DNA from: Staphylococcus saccharolyticus
GTDB lineage: Bacteria; Bacillota; Bacilli; Staphylococcales; Staphylococcaceae
Direction of reading: 5' to 3'
Assembly (NCBI RefSeq): GCF_900458815.1
Contig: NZ_UHDZ01000001.1
Coordinates: 2,282,515-2,346,514, forward strand
Length of the DNA stretch: 64,000 nucleotides
Shown here: piece after piece, positions 25,823-36,291 of the stretch
Layout of the letters: each line of letters starts with the position of its first letter
How positions within the stretch are numbered: position 1 is the first letter of the stretch
Program-made: the position numbers and the translations under genes
The notes under the pieces: generated by a model
Told to the model about the DNA's origin: nothing
Seen by the model: the letters and a program-made list of their open reading frames with translations, nothing else
The model's database searches: none

Positions 25823-26274
25823 TAAAGAAGTAGCTGAAAATCCTGACTTCATCTACACGTCAGCATTTAGAAGATAGGGAACAACAACACGGTCACATCG
25901 AAGCAGGTACTTTTGTCGTATTACGTACTGATTGGTCAAAACGTTGGCCAGATATAGAAAAATTTAAAAATAAGGACGCCGAAGGCAATCAGCATTTACC
26001 TGGGTGGGGTCTAGATGCATTGAAATTTCTTATCGAAGAACGTGGTGTAAAATCTATCGGCCATGAAACCTTTGATACTGATGCTTCTATTGATACTGCT
26101 AAAAATGGTGATATTGTAGGAGAAAGGTATGTATTGGGGCAAGATACATTTCAAGTTGAATTACTCATAAACTTAGACCAATTGCCTACAAGAGGTGCAA
26201 TTATCTATGCTATCAGTCCTAAACCTAAAGATGCGCCAGGATTTCCAGTACGTGCATTTGCCATGAAACCTTAA
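25823..26274 (+). pseudogene. Cyclase-family (kynurenine formamidase-like) 3' fragment
   Basis: The stretch from AENPDF onward, after a frame slip near 25,855, encodes GHIEAGTFVVLRTDWSKRWPD and GLDALKFLIEERGVKSIGHETFDTD, typical of the cyclase/kynurenine-formamidase family (metal-dependent hydrolases). The N-terminal half is missing. It is joined directly to the broken metF, so a deletion removed the metF end, any metE and the start of this gene. Confidence 0.75.
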
Positions 26275-26394
26275 TCAATTGTAACCAATTATCTAAGTAA
26301 TCACTCGCCTGTGATTTAAACTATAATTGTAGTAATGGATAGAGCCATTTAGCTACATTTCAATTCAATAATTATTAAACTTTCCTATTTATGT

Positions 26395-26445
26395 AAAAAG
26401 CTATAAGTGACGTCTCAAAAGTTAGACATCATTTATAGCTTTTTT
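26395..26445. terminator. Convergent terminator between met locus and thiolase
   Basis: AAAAAGCTATAA pairs with TTATAGCTTTTTT around an inner GTCT/AGAC helix, with runs suited to both strands. It separates the rightward met remains from the leftward thiolase gene. Confidence 0.75.
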
Positions 26446-26509
26446 AATATCATTAATGCTCAAAATATGAATATTAGACAGACAGCAGCCTAACCTATTT
26501 ATACATTAA

Positions 26510-27691
26510 CTATTTGTATTGAGATACAACAGTAGCAATGCCTTGGCCACCACCAATACACAATGAAGCAACACCCGTTTGCTTAGTTTCACTTAATTGA
26601 TGTATTAAAGTTACAAGAATACGCGCACCAGATGCTCCAATTGGATGACCTAGTGCAATCGCTCCACCTTTAACATTAACCTTATCTTGAGGCAATTGTA
26701 GTTCACGATTTACAGCCAATGATTGTGCTGCAAAAGCCTCATTCAATTCGAAAATATCAATATCATTTAAAGAGTTGTGTATACGATGCAAGGCCTGACG
26801 AATTGCTTCCACTGGTCCAATGCCCATAATAGAAGGGTCTACACCACTCGTACCAAAGCCGTCTAAAGTCGCAATAGGTTTAATCCCAAGCGCTTTCGCT
26901 TTCTCTTCTGTCATCACTAACATTGCAGCAGCACCATCATTAATACCTGATGCGTTACCTGCTGTTACTGATCCATCTTTTTTAAATGCTGGACGTAAAT
27001 GACTTAACTTTTCAGCAGTCGTTCCCGGACGAATTCCTTCATCACGCGATACGATTAAAGGATCTCCTTTTCTTTGTGGTACTTCAACAGGTACTATTTC
27101 TGCATCAAACGCACCAGCAAGTTGTGCTTGTTCTGCTTTATATTGAGAATGTGCTGCAAATTGATCTTGTTCTTCACGGCTTATATCATATTTTTCCGCT
27201 AAATTTTCGGCAGTGATACCCATGTGATAATCATTAAATTGATCAGTAAGTCCATCTGCTACCATGCTATCTTCTAATGTCTGATTTCCCATTTTAAAAC
27301 CGAAACGACTATTTTTAAGTAACATCGGCGACTGAGACATACTCTCCATGCCCCCAGCAATCACTATATCATTATCACCTGCTTTAATTGATTGGTAAGC
27401 AAGTTGAATTGCTTTTAATCCGGATCCACATACTTTATTGACAGTAAATGAAGGCGTAGTTTCAGATAATCCACCTTTAATAGAAGCGATTCGAGCAGGA
27501 TTTTGTCCTTGTCCTGCTTGTAAAACATTACCTAAAATAACTTCATTGACTTCATTAGAATCAATTTGACTATTTTTTAAAATTTGGCGAATTACAGTCG
27601 ATCCTAATTCATATGCAGGTATATCTTTAAAGACACCGCCAAAATCGCCAATAGGTGTGCGATATGCTTCAGCTAATACTACTCGTGACAT
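26510..27691 (-). CDS. Acetyl-CoA acetyltransferase (thiolase)
   Basis: A 393-residue thiolase II. The active-site cysteine lies in [14 protein letters not shown] (about 85-98), NEAFAAQ is the second block, [11 protein letters not shown] the third and CIGGGQGIA the C-terminal cysteine motif. It joins two acetyl-CoA to acetoacetyl-CoA, or the reverse. Complete, and in the same neighbourhood as in S. aureus, next to the met operon. Confidence 0.94.
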   Translation of the reverse strand: MSRVVLAEAYRTPIGDFGGVFKDIPAYELGSTVIRQILKNSQIDSNEVNEVILGNVLQAGQGQNPARIASIKGGLSETTPSFTVNKVCGSGLKAIQLAYQSIKAGDNDIVIAGGMESMSQSPMLLKNSRFGFKMGNQTLEDSMVADGLTDQFNDYHMGITAENLAEKYDISREEQDQFAAHSQYKAEQAQLAGAFDAEIVPVEVPQRKGDPLIVSRDEGIRPGTTAEKLSHLRPAFKKDGSVTAGNASGINDGAAAMLVMTEEKAKALGIKPIATLDGFGTSGVDPSIMGIGPVEAIRQALHRIHNSLNDIDIFELNEAFAAQSLAVNRELQLPQDKVNVKGGAIALGHPIGASGARILVTLIHQLSETKQTGVASLCIGGGQGIATVVSQYK

Positions 27692-28388
27692 GCCTTTTCA
27701 TCTCCTTATTTTGAAATTTTTTGAAAATGAGGGTAGAACCAAATTATCTTAATCTATAAAATTATCTAAAACAGTATTTATTCAATATCTAAGAATCTCT
27801 CTCTAACCTTCATTATTAATATATGAGTATTAAGTTCTGCTACATTATCTTACTCATTACAAACTATAGTACAAAATCCTCTAAAATTTTTCCATTCTCA
27901 TCATACGTATATTTTTCTAAAGAGAAACTTAAGAATATTGGCTTACATCATCTTCATTATAATAATCTGACAAATATACTTATCACACATTTAAATTGTA
28001 AAATAAGAAATAGGAAACTATAAAAGAAAGCCATAAGTATAAATAATCAAGCATTAGGTTTGACTGCCCGATAGACTTATTACTTAATTTCTTAATATAA
28101 TTTCCTCATATACTTTACTTTTACATCTACGAAGATAACCTTTTTAAATGATTTATGTGAATCTTGCGATGAATACTTACTTTCCTTTTTATTTGTTGAC
28201 ATTGCTTATTTTAATCTTGGACAATTGTACCAAATTATAAATTCTGCTTTTCTCAAATAATGTATAAATGTATCATTTGCAATTCTTCCCTGAAAGTTAA
28301 TGATATCTGCGCATATGTATTTAATTATTCATATTTTAAAACCCTGAGCGATAATATGACTATTAATGCTATTTTTTAATAAAGTCAT

Positions 28389-28589
28389 TTACTGATCTTG
28401 ATACTGTTTAATCGCATCTTGAATGGTATCGTGTAAACTTGGTTCTTGTAGCCAATGTTGAAATTTTTCCATAATATCTCTTGGAGATGTTATATTTTCA
28501 GGAAAATTAATATCCTTCATACCCTCAAACAAATCACCGAAATGACTTTTTTCACCCTCATATTTTTCCATAAAGTGATAAAAACTCAA
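28389..28589 (-). CDS. Small YozE-like protein
   Basis: A 66-residue acidic protein (SFYHFMEKYEGEKSHFGDLFE, then FPENITSPRDIMEKFQHWL). The SFYHF start and size recall YozE/SAM-like small proteins of Firmicutes. The 27.7-28.39 kb gap before it holds no convincing gene; a 66-residue plus-strand ORF there (27,823-28,023) has no ribosome site and looks spurious. Confidence 0.6.
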   Translation of the reverse strand: MSFYHFMEKYEGEKSHFGDLFEGMKDINFPENITSPRDIMEKFQHWLQEPSLHDTIQDAIKQYQDQ

Positions 28590-28870
28590 TACCTATACCT
28601 CCTGAATTTCACAACAATAGCTATATATTACCAAAATTAGTTCGTTTGCAAAATACATTTGTTTAAATTTAAGCAAAATTTTAATAGATTTAGTCTAGTT
28701 TATATATTAAAAGTAACTTCTTTTTATAACTCACTCAAATTAGATAGGTTTCAAATTTGCTAAAATTTGTAATAATTTTTCTAAAGACAATAATATACGT
28801 CATTTTGACTAATATAATTGTCAAAATGATAAAAGTCGTATATGTTATAGATGTAAGGGGCTGATAAAAC

Positions 28871-29074
28871 TTGCGAAATCGACTTAAAGAATTACGCTCA
28901 CGCGATGGTTACAACCAAACACAACTTGCTCAAAAGGCAAAGATTTCACGACAAACGGTATCCTTAATTGAACGAAATGATTTTACTCCTTCGATTTTAA
29001 CCGCTGTCAAAATCGCTAGAATTTTTAATGAGGCAGTAGAAGACGTTTTTATCATAGAGGAGGAGGACTTATAA
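28871..29074 (+). CDS. Small XRE-family regulator
   Basis: A 67-residue helix-turn-helix protein (RSRDGYNQTQLAQKAKISRQTVSLIERNDF at about 9-38; acidic end EDVFIIEEEDL). It starts at TTG with AAGGGG upstream. Proteins of this exact type commonly lead operons with a membrane protein and an ABC transporter, as here, and control them. Confidence 0.85.
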   Translation: MRNRLKELRSRDGYNQTQLAQKAKISRQTVSLIERNDFTPSILTAVKIARIFNEAVEDVFIIEEEDL

Positions 29075-29096
29075 AAGTAAATCTAATTTAAAAGTA

Positions 29097-29498
29097 ATGA
29101 AAGTACGATATATCTATATCACTCAATTATTAATCAGTTTAATACCAGTAAAGGAAAACGCATCAGAAAAGTATATTGGTTTGATATTCTTACCTTTCGT
29201 TATAGCTATTGTATCTTCTATAATGATCGTTTTATTTCATAGAAAATTCGATTCTAGATATCCTAAGATAGGAGAGAAACACTATACAGAAAAAATATTT
29301 AAAACAATGGATGAAGGCGAACGTCGCATCACACTTGTTTCAATGTATAAAGTGAACCAAAACAATACAGCCCTATTATTAATAAATATTATACTTATTG
29401 GTGCATTCTCAATATTATCAGACGTGAATCAAACTGTAACATTAATTATTTTAATCATCTTATTTACCTATAATCGGTTATTTATTAAAGGTGAATAA
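29097..29498 (+). CDS. Membrane protein of the XRE-ABC operon
   Basis: A 133-residue protein with about four hydrophobic helices (YITQLLISLIPV, LIFLPFVIAIVSSIMIVLF, then two near the end). The best ribosome site (AGGAGG at about 29,060) lies too far from this ATG, and the frame is open upstream as far as that site. The native start may therefore have been lost and the protein may be shortened. Unknown function. Confidence 0.55.
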   Translation: MKVRYIYITQLLISLIPVKENASEKYIGLIFLPFVIAIVSSIMIVLFHRKFDSRYPKIGEKHYTEKIFKTMDEGERRITLVSMYKVNQNNTALLLINIILIGAFSILSDVNQTVTLIILIILFTYNRLFIKGE

Positions 29499-29555
29499 AT
29501 ATTATAAATCAGATGAATAGCAAACTATGATTTTTGAAGAAAAGAGGGGATAACA

Positions 29556-30399
29556 ATGGAGAACATATTAGAAATTAATAATCTGAACACATCGTATCAC
29601 AACTCAGAATTTCGACTTTCTGACATTTCTTTCTCTATCAAACCTGGGGAAGTAGTAGGTTTAATAGGGAAGAACGGTTCCGGTAAGTCTACTTTAATTA
29701 ATACACTCGTAGGAAACAGACTTAAAGACTCTGGTTCGATGACATTTTTCGATGAAGAAGTAACTAATAGTGACTTCAAGTATAAAAGAACACATCGGCG
29801 TTGTATTTGACGATTTACGCATCCCAAATAAATTGACACTTCAATCTATCGATAAAGTATTTACTCATATCTATGAAACTTGGAATAGCCAAACATTATT
29901 TTCATTAATTAAAGAATTTGAATTGCCATCAATAAATGAAATTAAGACCTTCTCTAGAGAGATGCGTATGAAAGCTGCTTTATCTATTGCTTTAAGTCAT
30001 GATTCGAAATTACTCATTCTTGATGAAGCAACAGCAGGCATGGATGCGTCAGGGCGTGAACAAGTCATGGAAATTCTTGAAGATTACGTCGGTGAAGACC
30101 GTGCGATATTAATATCTTCACATATATCTGACGATATCGAACAACTTGCGACTCAATTGTTGTTTATGCGTGATGGAAAAATTATTTTACAAGAAGACAA
30201 AGATGTATTACTTAACAACTATGGTATTGTGGATCAACCTCTAGAAGCATTTAATATTCCAAATGAACTTCTTATTGCATCACGCAAACGTAAAAACAGA
30301 CAAATAAGTTTAGTAAGTAATTATCAGGACATTTTAGAGGCGAAACCTATTCGCAGTTTAGATGATGCTACAAAAATAATCATGCGAGATGATTACTAA
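29556..30399 (+). pseudogene. ABC transporter ATPase, frameshifted
   Basis: Walker A GKNGSGKST is in the first piece. The frame breaks at about 29,788 (FKYK followed by one extra A in the AAAA run; relatives read KEHIGVVFDD). The second frame continues with Walker B LLILDEATAGMD and the H-loop ISSHISD to the end. The signature region (TFSREMRMKAALSIAL) is atypical, as in bacteriocin/YtrB-like transporters. One indel separates it from a working gene; the partner permease overlaps its stop (TAATG). Confidence 0.85.
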
Positions 30400-31025
30400 T
30401 GAAGGGACTTATACTTAGTATATTTTATTCAGCAAAAAGGTCATTTTTCATATACTTAATTGTAGGGATTATTGCTGCGATTGTGTTTTCCTTTTTAAAT
30501 CCGACGATGAATAGCTTTCTTGCTATTATCTTCTTAATTGGTCCTATTACAGATAACTTTAACCGTGAAAAAGATTCAAGATGTATGAATTATATATCCA
30601 CACTACCTGTAAAAAGAGCTGACTACGTTAAAAGTTATTATATGATATTTATAATGTGTTTGATTATTGGTATTGTAGTTGGTGTCCCAAGCGTTGGCAT
30701 TATCACACAAAGTTTAAGCATGGTATTTATATCGCTATGTGTGGGCATTGGTAGTGCTGGAACATATTCAATAATGTTCCCTCTCACATTTAAATTTGGC
30801 TCTGACAACTCAAATGTCATTGTAATGTCTACAACCTTTGCTGTCATTATCATCTATTTCGTGTTTTATATCTCATCAATGATATTTACTAATAATTATA
30901 GTGACTCTTTTGCTTCTATGCTTAGCAACACACAAAGTTACATGATTTATGGCATATTTGGATTGATATCATTGATGAGCTCTTTTATTTTATCTATAAA
31001 GATTTTTAATAAACAAAAACTTTAA
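30399..31025 (+). CDS. ABC-2 type permease
   Basis: A 208-residue membrane protein with about six helices. The cytoplasmic NFNREKDSRCMNYISTLPVKRADYV (about 49-73) is typical of small ABC-2 permeases paired with YtrB-like ATPases in Firmicutes. Its ATG shares a base with the stop of the ATPase gene. Intact, but its ATPase is broken, so the exporter should not work. Confidence 0.82.
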   Translation: MKGLILSIFYSAKRSFFIYLIVGIIAAIVFSFLNPTMNSFLAIIFLIGPITDNFNREKDSRCMNYISTLPVKRADYVKSYYMIFIMCLIIGIVVGVPSVGIITQSLSMVFISLCVGIGSAGTYSIMFPLTFKFGSDNSNVIVMSTTFAVIIIYFVFYISSMIFTNNYSDSFASMLSNTQSYMIYGIFGLISLMSSFILSIKIFNKQKL

Positions 31026-31032
31026 TATAGAT

Positions 31033-31063
31033 TAATCCTCAATTTTCGACTATTGGAAATTGA
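31033..31063 (+). terminator. Terminator of the XRE-ABC operon
   Basis: CCTCAATTTTC and GAAATTGAGG form a stem, followed by ATTTTTTTAA. It directly follows the permease stop. Confidence 0.85.
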
Positions 31064-31182
31064 GGATTTTTTTAACTTCAACTACTTAAGAAATTTAATT
31101 TAAATTTTAAAAATTGTTTAAAGAGATTTGCAAACAACGTTTAATATTTATTAATATAATAATAAATAAAAGGGATGTTTAT

Positions 31183-31443
31183 ATGAGCTTATTAACAAAA
31201 ACATTAGATGCCTTAGCAAGCGTGTGCGTAGCTTTATTATTTACAAAGTACTTTATACATTACGCAAATGATATGTTCGATTGGCACTTAAGATGGTATT
31301 TCCTAGAAAATATTCCTCACCTAGCACTAATACTATTTATTTTGACATTTATTTTCGCGGTACCTTCTGAGATGATAAAGGACAAAGAGAAAAAATTGAG
31401 TAGCATTGTTTTAATACTACTTTATGTTTTAAGTCACAATTAA
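31183..31443 (+). CDS. Small membrane protein, unknown
   Basis: An 86-residue protein from an ATG with AAAGGGA upstream. It has two or three membrane helices (LASVCVALLFTKYFI, LALILFILTFIFAV, IVLILLYVL). It lies 13 bp before a broken membrane-protein gene and probably belonged with it. No family is recognised. Confidence 0.6.
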   Translation: MSLLTKTLDALASVCVALLFTKYFIHYANDMFDWHLRWYFLENIPHLALILFILTFIFAVPSEMIKDKEKKLSSIVLILLYVLSHN

Positions 31444-31456
31444 GGAGTTTTATTAT

Positions 31457-32035
31457 TATTTAAAATTGATGATTCTAACTATCTAAAGAGAGCTTTAAAG
31501 TTTTTTATTTTCACTCTAATTATCTTAATTACTTCTACTATCCTAGCAACAATCTTTGTACCAACTTTTACCGATTTAAATCATATCTCAAATAAGATTC
31601 CTAAAAGTATTTCAGAAGCACATGGTCTTAGTAAAATTTTTCAATATGTTCAGCATAACGACTTTAAAATACCATCACAAATGCTTTTTTATCCATAATT
31701 TTTATCCCTTTTTTATATTGTTTAATTCTAATTCCTACTTCTGTACCTCGAGGTATTTTATTCGGCTTTATTTTACGTATTAATTTAGATAAAGGAATCC
31801 CTATTATCATTGCTTCAATGCCACATCCATTTATTGAAATATTTGCTTATTGTCTTTTAGCAAGTGCTTTATATAAATTAAATCCCGCCATTACTCGAAA
31901 AGTTTCAAATATTTTTAGAACAAATAAAAAATCAAATATATCATTTAAATCAACGTTTACTAATTTTTTGAAAATATATATTTTTTTAGCATTACCATTA
32001 TGTATAATAGCTGCATTCTTAGAAACATATGTGTG
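31457..32035 (+). pseudogene. Membrane protein (possible SpoIIM family), frameshifted
   Basis: The first frame reads LKRALKFFIFTLIILITSTILATIFV onward and stops at about 31,698 in a TTTTTT run. One base on, another frame continues SIIFIPFLYCLILIPTSVPRGILFGF and ends after FLALPLCIIAAFLETYV. GILFGF followed later by PHPFIEIFAYCLLASALYK resembles stage II sporulation M-type membrane proteins. AAGGAG lies just upstream; the start codon itself is unclear. Confidence 0.7.
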
Positions 32036-32087
32036 AAATTGGATATATCAAATTAATAGTCTAAAAAGTGATAAAAAATTGATTTAT

Positions 32088-32633
32088 TTATAGTACTCTG
32101 CTCTTAACAAAACTATATACATAGCTGTCAGAAAATTGACCTTGTATACGTTCATTACTTCTAAGAATACCTTCTTGAGTGAATCCAAGGCGTTCAAGTA
32201 TAGTGCGACTTCTAACATTATTTGTAGACATTCTGATTTCAATTCTATTAATATCTAACTCTTCATAAATATAATAAATGAGGGCGTCAGTACATTGGGT
32301 CATAATTCCCTTTCCTTGAAAGTTCTCTGCTAGATAATAACCAATTGAAGTCTTTTTATTAGTTAAATCTATATAATGTAAACCTATGACTCCTATCAAT
32401 TCACGATCGTACCATATACCACAGTGGAATCCATCACCACGAATAAATTGTTATAACGCCACCTGAATAAACTTCTTACTGTGAGCAACCCCAGTTGTGT
32501 ATGATTCAAATGGCAAGAATTTACTTAAATAGTCACGATTGTCATCCACTAACTTAAACAATTAATCTGTTTCATGTTCTTCTAAAATTTTTAACTTTAA
32601 TCGTTCATTAATTTGTGTAAACCTAACATATTG
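32088..32633 (-). pseudogene. GNAT acetyltransferase (RimJ/RimL type), broken
   Basis: The intact 3' part encodes the acetyl-CoA-binding region (GYYLAENFQGKGIMTQCTDALI) and the RIEIRMSTNNVRSRTILERLGF strand-helix. Upstream the same frame has two stops (ETD stop LFKLVDDN; QVAL stop QFIRGDGFHCG). At the start ATGTTAGG lacks one T relative to the coding frame (MFRFTQINERL). At least three lesions make it dead. GGAGGAG precedes the ATG. The 32.64-32.96 kb gap shows no gene. Confidence 0.85.
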
Positions 32634-32964
32634 AACTCCTCCACACACCTGTTTTCACTAAATTTTCTGTAAATTAATGATACATTTATGTATATATTTC
32701 ACACCTACTAATATCATGAAATACAATAATTAAGAATATTTACGAATATTAATAAACCTTATTATTATTAAATACCCTGCTTGGTAGCTTTTATCATTTT
32801 TCTTACTTTACCAATTTTTAATATATATTCTCTTATCTCTCCTTCTTTCCAGATTTCCGTAATTATTACTACCTTTTAATCACACATTAATTTGTAAGCT
32901 AACATAATCAAAATTCTCAAAACAAAAGCAATAATTATTTTTTACTATTTATAAAATTTAAAAA

Positions 32965-32983
32965 CCAGGTCATAAAGACCTGG
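32965..32983 (-). terminator. Terminator of the Sdr-type adhesin gene
   Basis: CCAGGTC, 5-nt loop, GACCTGG. On the minus strand it is followed by a T-rich stretch (TTTTTAAATTTTA). It lies 30 bp past the adhesin stop codon. Confidence 0.8.
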
Positions 32984-33012
32984 ATAAACTGCAATTGAGT
33001 TAGATAGTAAAA

Positions 33013-35415
33013 CTATTTTTCTTTATTACCTTTTCTACGACGTTTACCTAATAATAACGCCCCTATAACTGCAAACAATGAACCAATTAATGTGCTATTG
33101 TATCCATTATCGCCAGTATCAAGTAATTTCTCATTTGAATCGGAGTCATTGCCTGAGTCAGAGCCACTGTCGGAATCCGCATCATAGTATCCATTATCAA
33201 TACTGAAATCGTTATGATCAGTTATTGTTACATTAACATCTTCACCATCAGTGTCCTTCTCATCGTCACTTGAGTTAGTTGTTGTCTGAGTTAAACCTTC
33301 TGGTGTTTCGAAATGAACAATGTAGTCTCCACTATCTAAATTATCAAATTGATATTTACCATTTTCATCAGTAGTTGTTTCACCAATGATATTTCCATTA
33401 CCATCTTTTAATGTTACTTTTACACCTGAGATACCCTTTTCATCATTATCTTGAATTCCATTTTTATCTAACCATACATAATCTCCAAGACTATATGTAG
33501 GTGTATCTCCCGAAGCAGATGATGAACCATTCAAGTAACTTACTGATGTTGATTTTGTTGCACGATAAAAACTATTTGTATTTTCAGTACCATCACGCGT
33601 TAACCAATATTCAGTATAAACATTTCCTGTACTAGTCGGTCTAACTGCTTGAGATACAATATATTTCTTACCCTTTGCCATATTACCAGCAAAATTAATG
33701 TCTACTCTAGTACCATCAGCATTATATTTAGGTGTAAATTGGCTTGTCACATCTTTTACAGCAGAGCTATTTAAATCAGGATTAAAGCTATCTACCATCG
33801 CATTAGTATCTAATACTTCATAAACTTTTACTTCACCTGGTAAGAATTTGCCATTTTTAACCGTTGAGAAATATTTAGCATATTGTGGATTTTGATTATT
33901 TTGATTTAAATATACAATTTCGTTATGCTTGTTGTTCACATTATCCACATTTGCCACTGCTGCAGTAGTTGTGTTGTCTTTTTTATTACCATAATCTACT
34001 ACAAAGTCTTGATTTACAGTAGTGTTAGCAATATCGACTTCCATAGGATATGTTTGATTATCCTTTATAGCTGTTTCTCTTTTCGATGTAGCAATAAGAT
34101 TAAAACTACCAATAATATTCGAATATTGATCTACATAATTTGTAAAAGTGTAAGTAGTAGTATTCGTAGATTTGTCATAAACACCATTAGCTACTATTGA
34201 ACCATCATCACTACGAAGTTGGGTATGAGTTGCCGGAAATTCTAAACCACCTGGTCGAATATACTTTCCATATTTTATAGTAAAAGTATCTCCTTCTTTT
34301 ATACTATCATCTAATGAATAGTTTGCTTTTAAGTTAAATTGCTCATTACTTGTAGGCCATATAACATTATTAGGGTGAGAATTGCTCTTCTTAAGTGAAA
34401 TTGAAGGATTTGTAATTGTAACTTTATCATTCACGTTAGTTCCTGAACCTGATTCAGCTGCTAAACTCATTAACTTCATACGTGGACTAGTTTTACTCAC
34501 TCGAGATGTTGTTGAACTTGTTGAGTTTAATGCCAACGGTGTATCAGCACCATAGTCAGAATGATTTAAATCTTCTTTTATTGCCTCAGTTAAGACAGCA
34601 TTTTTGATAGTACCTTGAAAAGATTTTTCTACATCGATATTATTACCTACATCATTTTTATTACTAGCATCAGCACCTAATTTATTAACGGTACGATTCA
34701 TATAATTTTGTTTATCTGCCACTGAGTGATTTGCAGAGCTATCTGTAGTTTTAACTTCTACTTTGCTATTTGTAACACCCGTGGTTGATGCATCATCAGT
34801 TTTTTTATTGGTCGCTTTTTGCTCAGATACATCCACATTTAAAGCATCTGTATATGGTGATTGATGATGAGTTGAATTCGTTGATTGTTCTGACATACGC
34901 TCTTGAGTTGTTGGCGTATCGTCTTTTTCTGAAATAGTATTTTTTGTAGTCACTTTTTCTTGTTCATTTGAAAGTTGACTTGTATTACTTTCTTTTCCAG
35001 TAGTTTGAGAAGTTGTATTTTCCTTCGTAGATAAATTTTGTGTTGAAATATTTTTTTCTGAAGCAGATTCCGTTATCATTTGTTCTTGTGTAGCTGTATC
35101 TGAATCTGAATTTGAATTTTAATTAGTTACAGTTTGAGGTAATTCTGATGCTCTAGTTAGATTTTCTGTAGTTGTTACATCATCCACATTTGACTGATTT
35201 GAATTTCTAATATCATTTTCATTTGTTTTTGTAGTCGATTTTGCTTGATTTTCTACTGCTGCTTTAGCGTTATTGTTTGCAACGCCAAACATCATTGTTG
35301 CCCCCACTAATATCGAGGCTGTACCTACAGTGAATTTCCTAATAGAGTATTTGTTTAATTTGTTCGATAACAAATCCACCTGCTTACTCGTTGTTCCTTG
35401 CCTTCTTTTTTTCAT
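33013..35415 (-). pseudogene. Sdr/MSCRAMM-type cell-wall adhesin, nonsense mutation
   Basis: About 800 codons in one frame with a single TAA at 35119-35121 (TVTN stop NSNSDSD). The N-terminus is a YSIRK-type signal ([17 protein letters not shown]). A Ser/Thr-rich spacer follows, then ligand-binding N2-N3 folds of the SdrG/ClfA kind (about residues 325-620), one SdrD-B-like domain ([20 protein letters not shown]), an Asp-Ser repeat of only some 16 residues and a sorting signal. That signal reads LLDTG in place of LPXTG, followed by a hydrophobic helix and KRRRK. The stop truncates the protein after about 98 residues. Even if it were read through, anchoring by sortase A would be doubtful. Confidence 0.88.
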
Positions 35416-36082
35416 CCTTTGACCTCCAGTTAAATTAAATAAAATAATTTACAAATAAACTATATGAATAATTACTTGTAAATTGCATTCGCATTTTTAT
35501 GCGAATATATAATAACCATAATTTAACAAGCAGCACAATATAATAAATTTTATAAAAATTATTATTAGCAGTATTTAATTAGTGTCAATTAGTTTTATAT
35601 TCGGAACGTTTTTAAACTTATATCTTTTTTAGATTTTACTAATATTTTAATTTTATGTTTTTGTGTTTATTGATATTTTTTATATAATTTGGGTTAAAAT
35701 GATGTATGAAAATTATATAAAGAGAAAGAATATTTAGTTTAGATACTTATGTGAGGTGTGATTAATGAGGAATAAGCTAAGTCGAGTCTTTTACCTAAGC
35801 GTTTTAAAAATTAAAAATATAATTTTAATTTATTAGGAACTCTTCAAATAGTTATAATGCTAAAGACGATTGCCATTTAGAAGTAACCTCCAGTTTAATA
35901 ATCATTAAAGCTTAATATACGGCTTTAATAGATTTAATTAAGATAAAATATGTTTAGTAATAACTATAAATCCTAGGTAATCAACTCATATAAACTGGTA
36001 AGGTATATCCGCTTCTCTTAATCCTTAGATACTGCATCTAAACTACAGCTTTTAACCAGTTATTTTCAAACAATTCTGTTAA

Positions 36083-36180
36083 TTATCAACATGTTAATAT
36101 AGACTTGTGGATAATTCTTAAATTTCTCAAAGAACTACTATTATTAGCTTTTTAAATATTTATCCAAATAGTTATCCACA
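36083..36180. other. Cluster of DnaA-box-like 9-mers far from oriC
   Basis: Within 98 bp lie TTATCAACA (36083), TGTGGATAA (36106, perfect box, reverse), TTATCCAAA (36160) and TTATCCACA (36172, perfect). The 35.42-36.29 kb gap that holds them is AT-rich and has no other clear feature apart from the divergent gene promoters. It may bind DnaA (as a titration site or regulator of the transporter gene) or be a coincidence of AT-rich DNA. Confidence 0.45.
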
Positions 36181-36291
36181 TATTTTATATAATTATGTTA
36201 CTAATGTTAATAAAATTTTAAACTTAGATTCATTTTAAATTAATGCAATTAGATTACGCTTAAGAAGAAAATAATTTAAGGGAATGATAAT

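Noticed and set aside
27823-28023. 66-residue plus-strand ORF between thiolase and the YozE-like gene
   Set aside because: No ribosome site and low-complexity composition.
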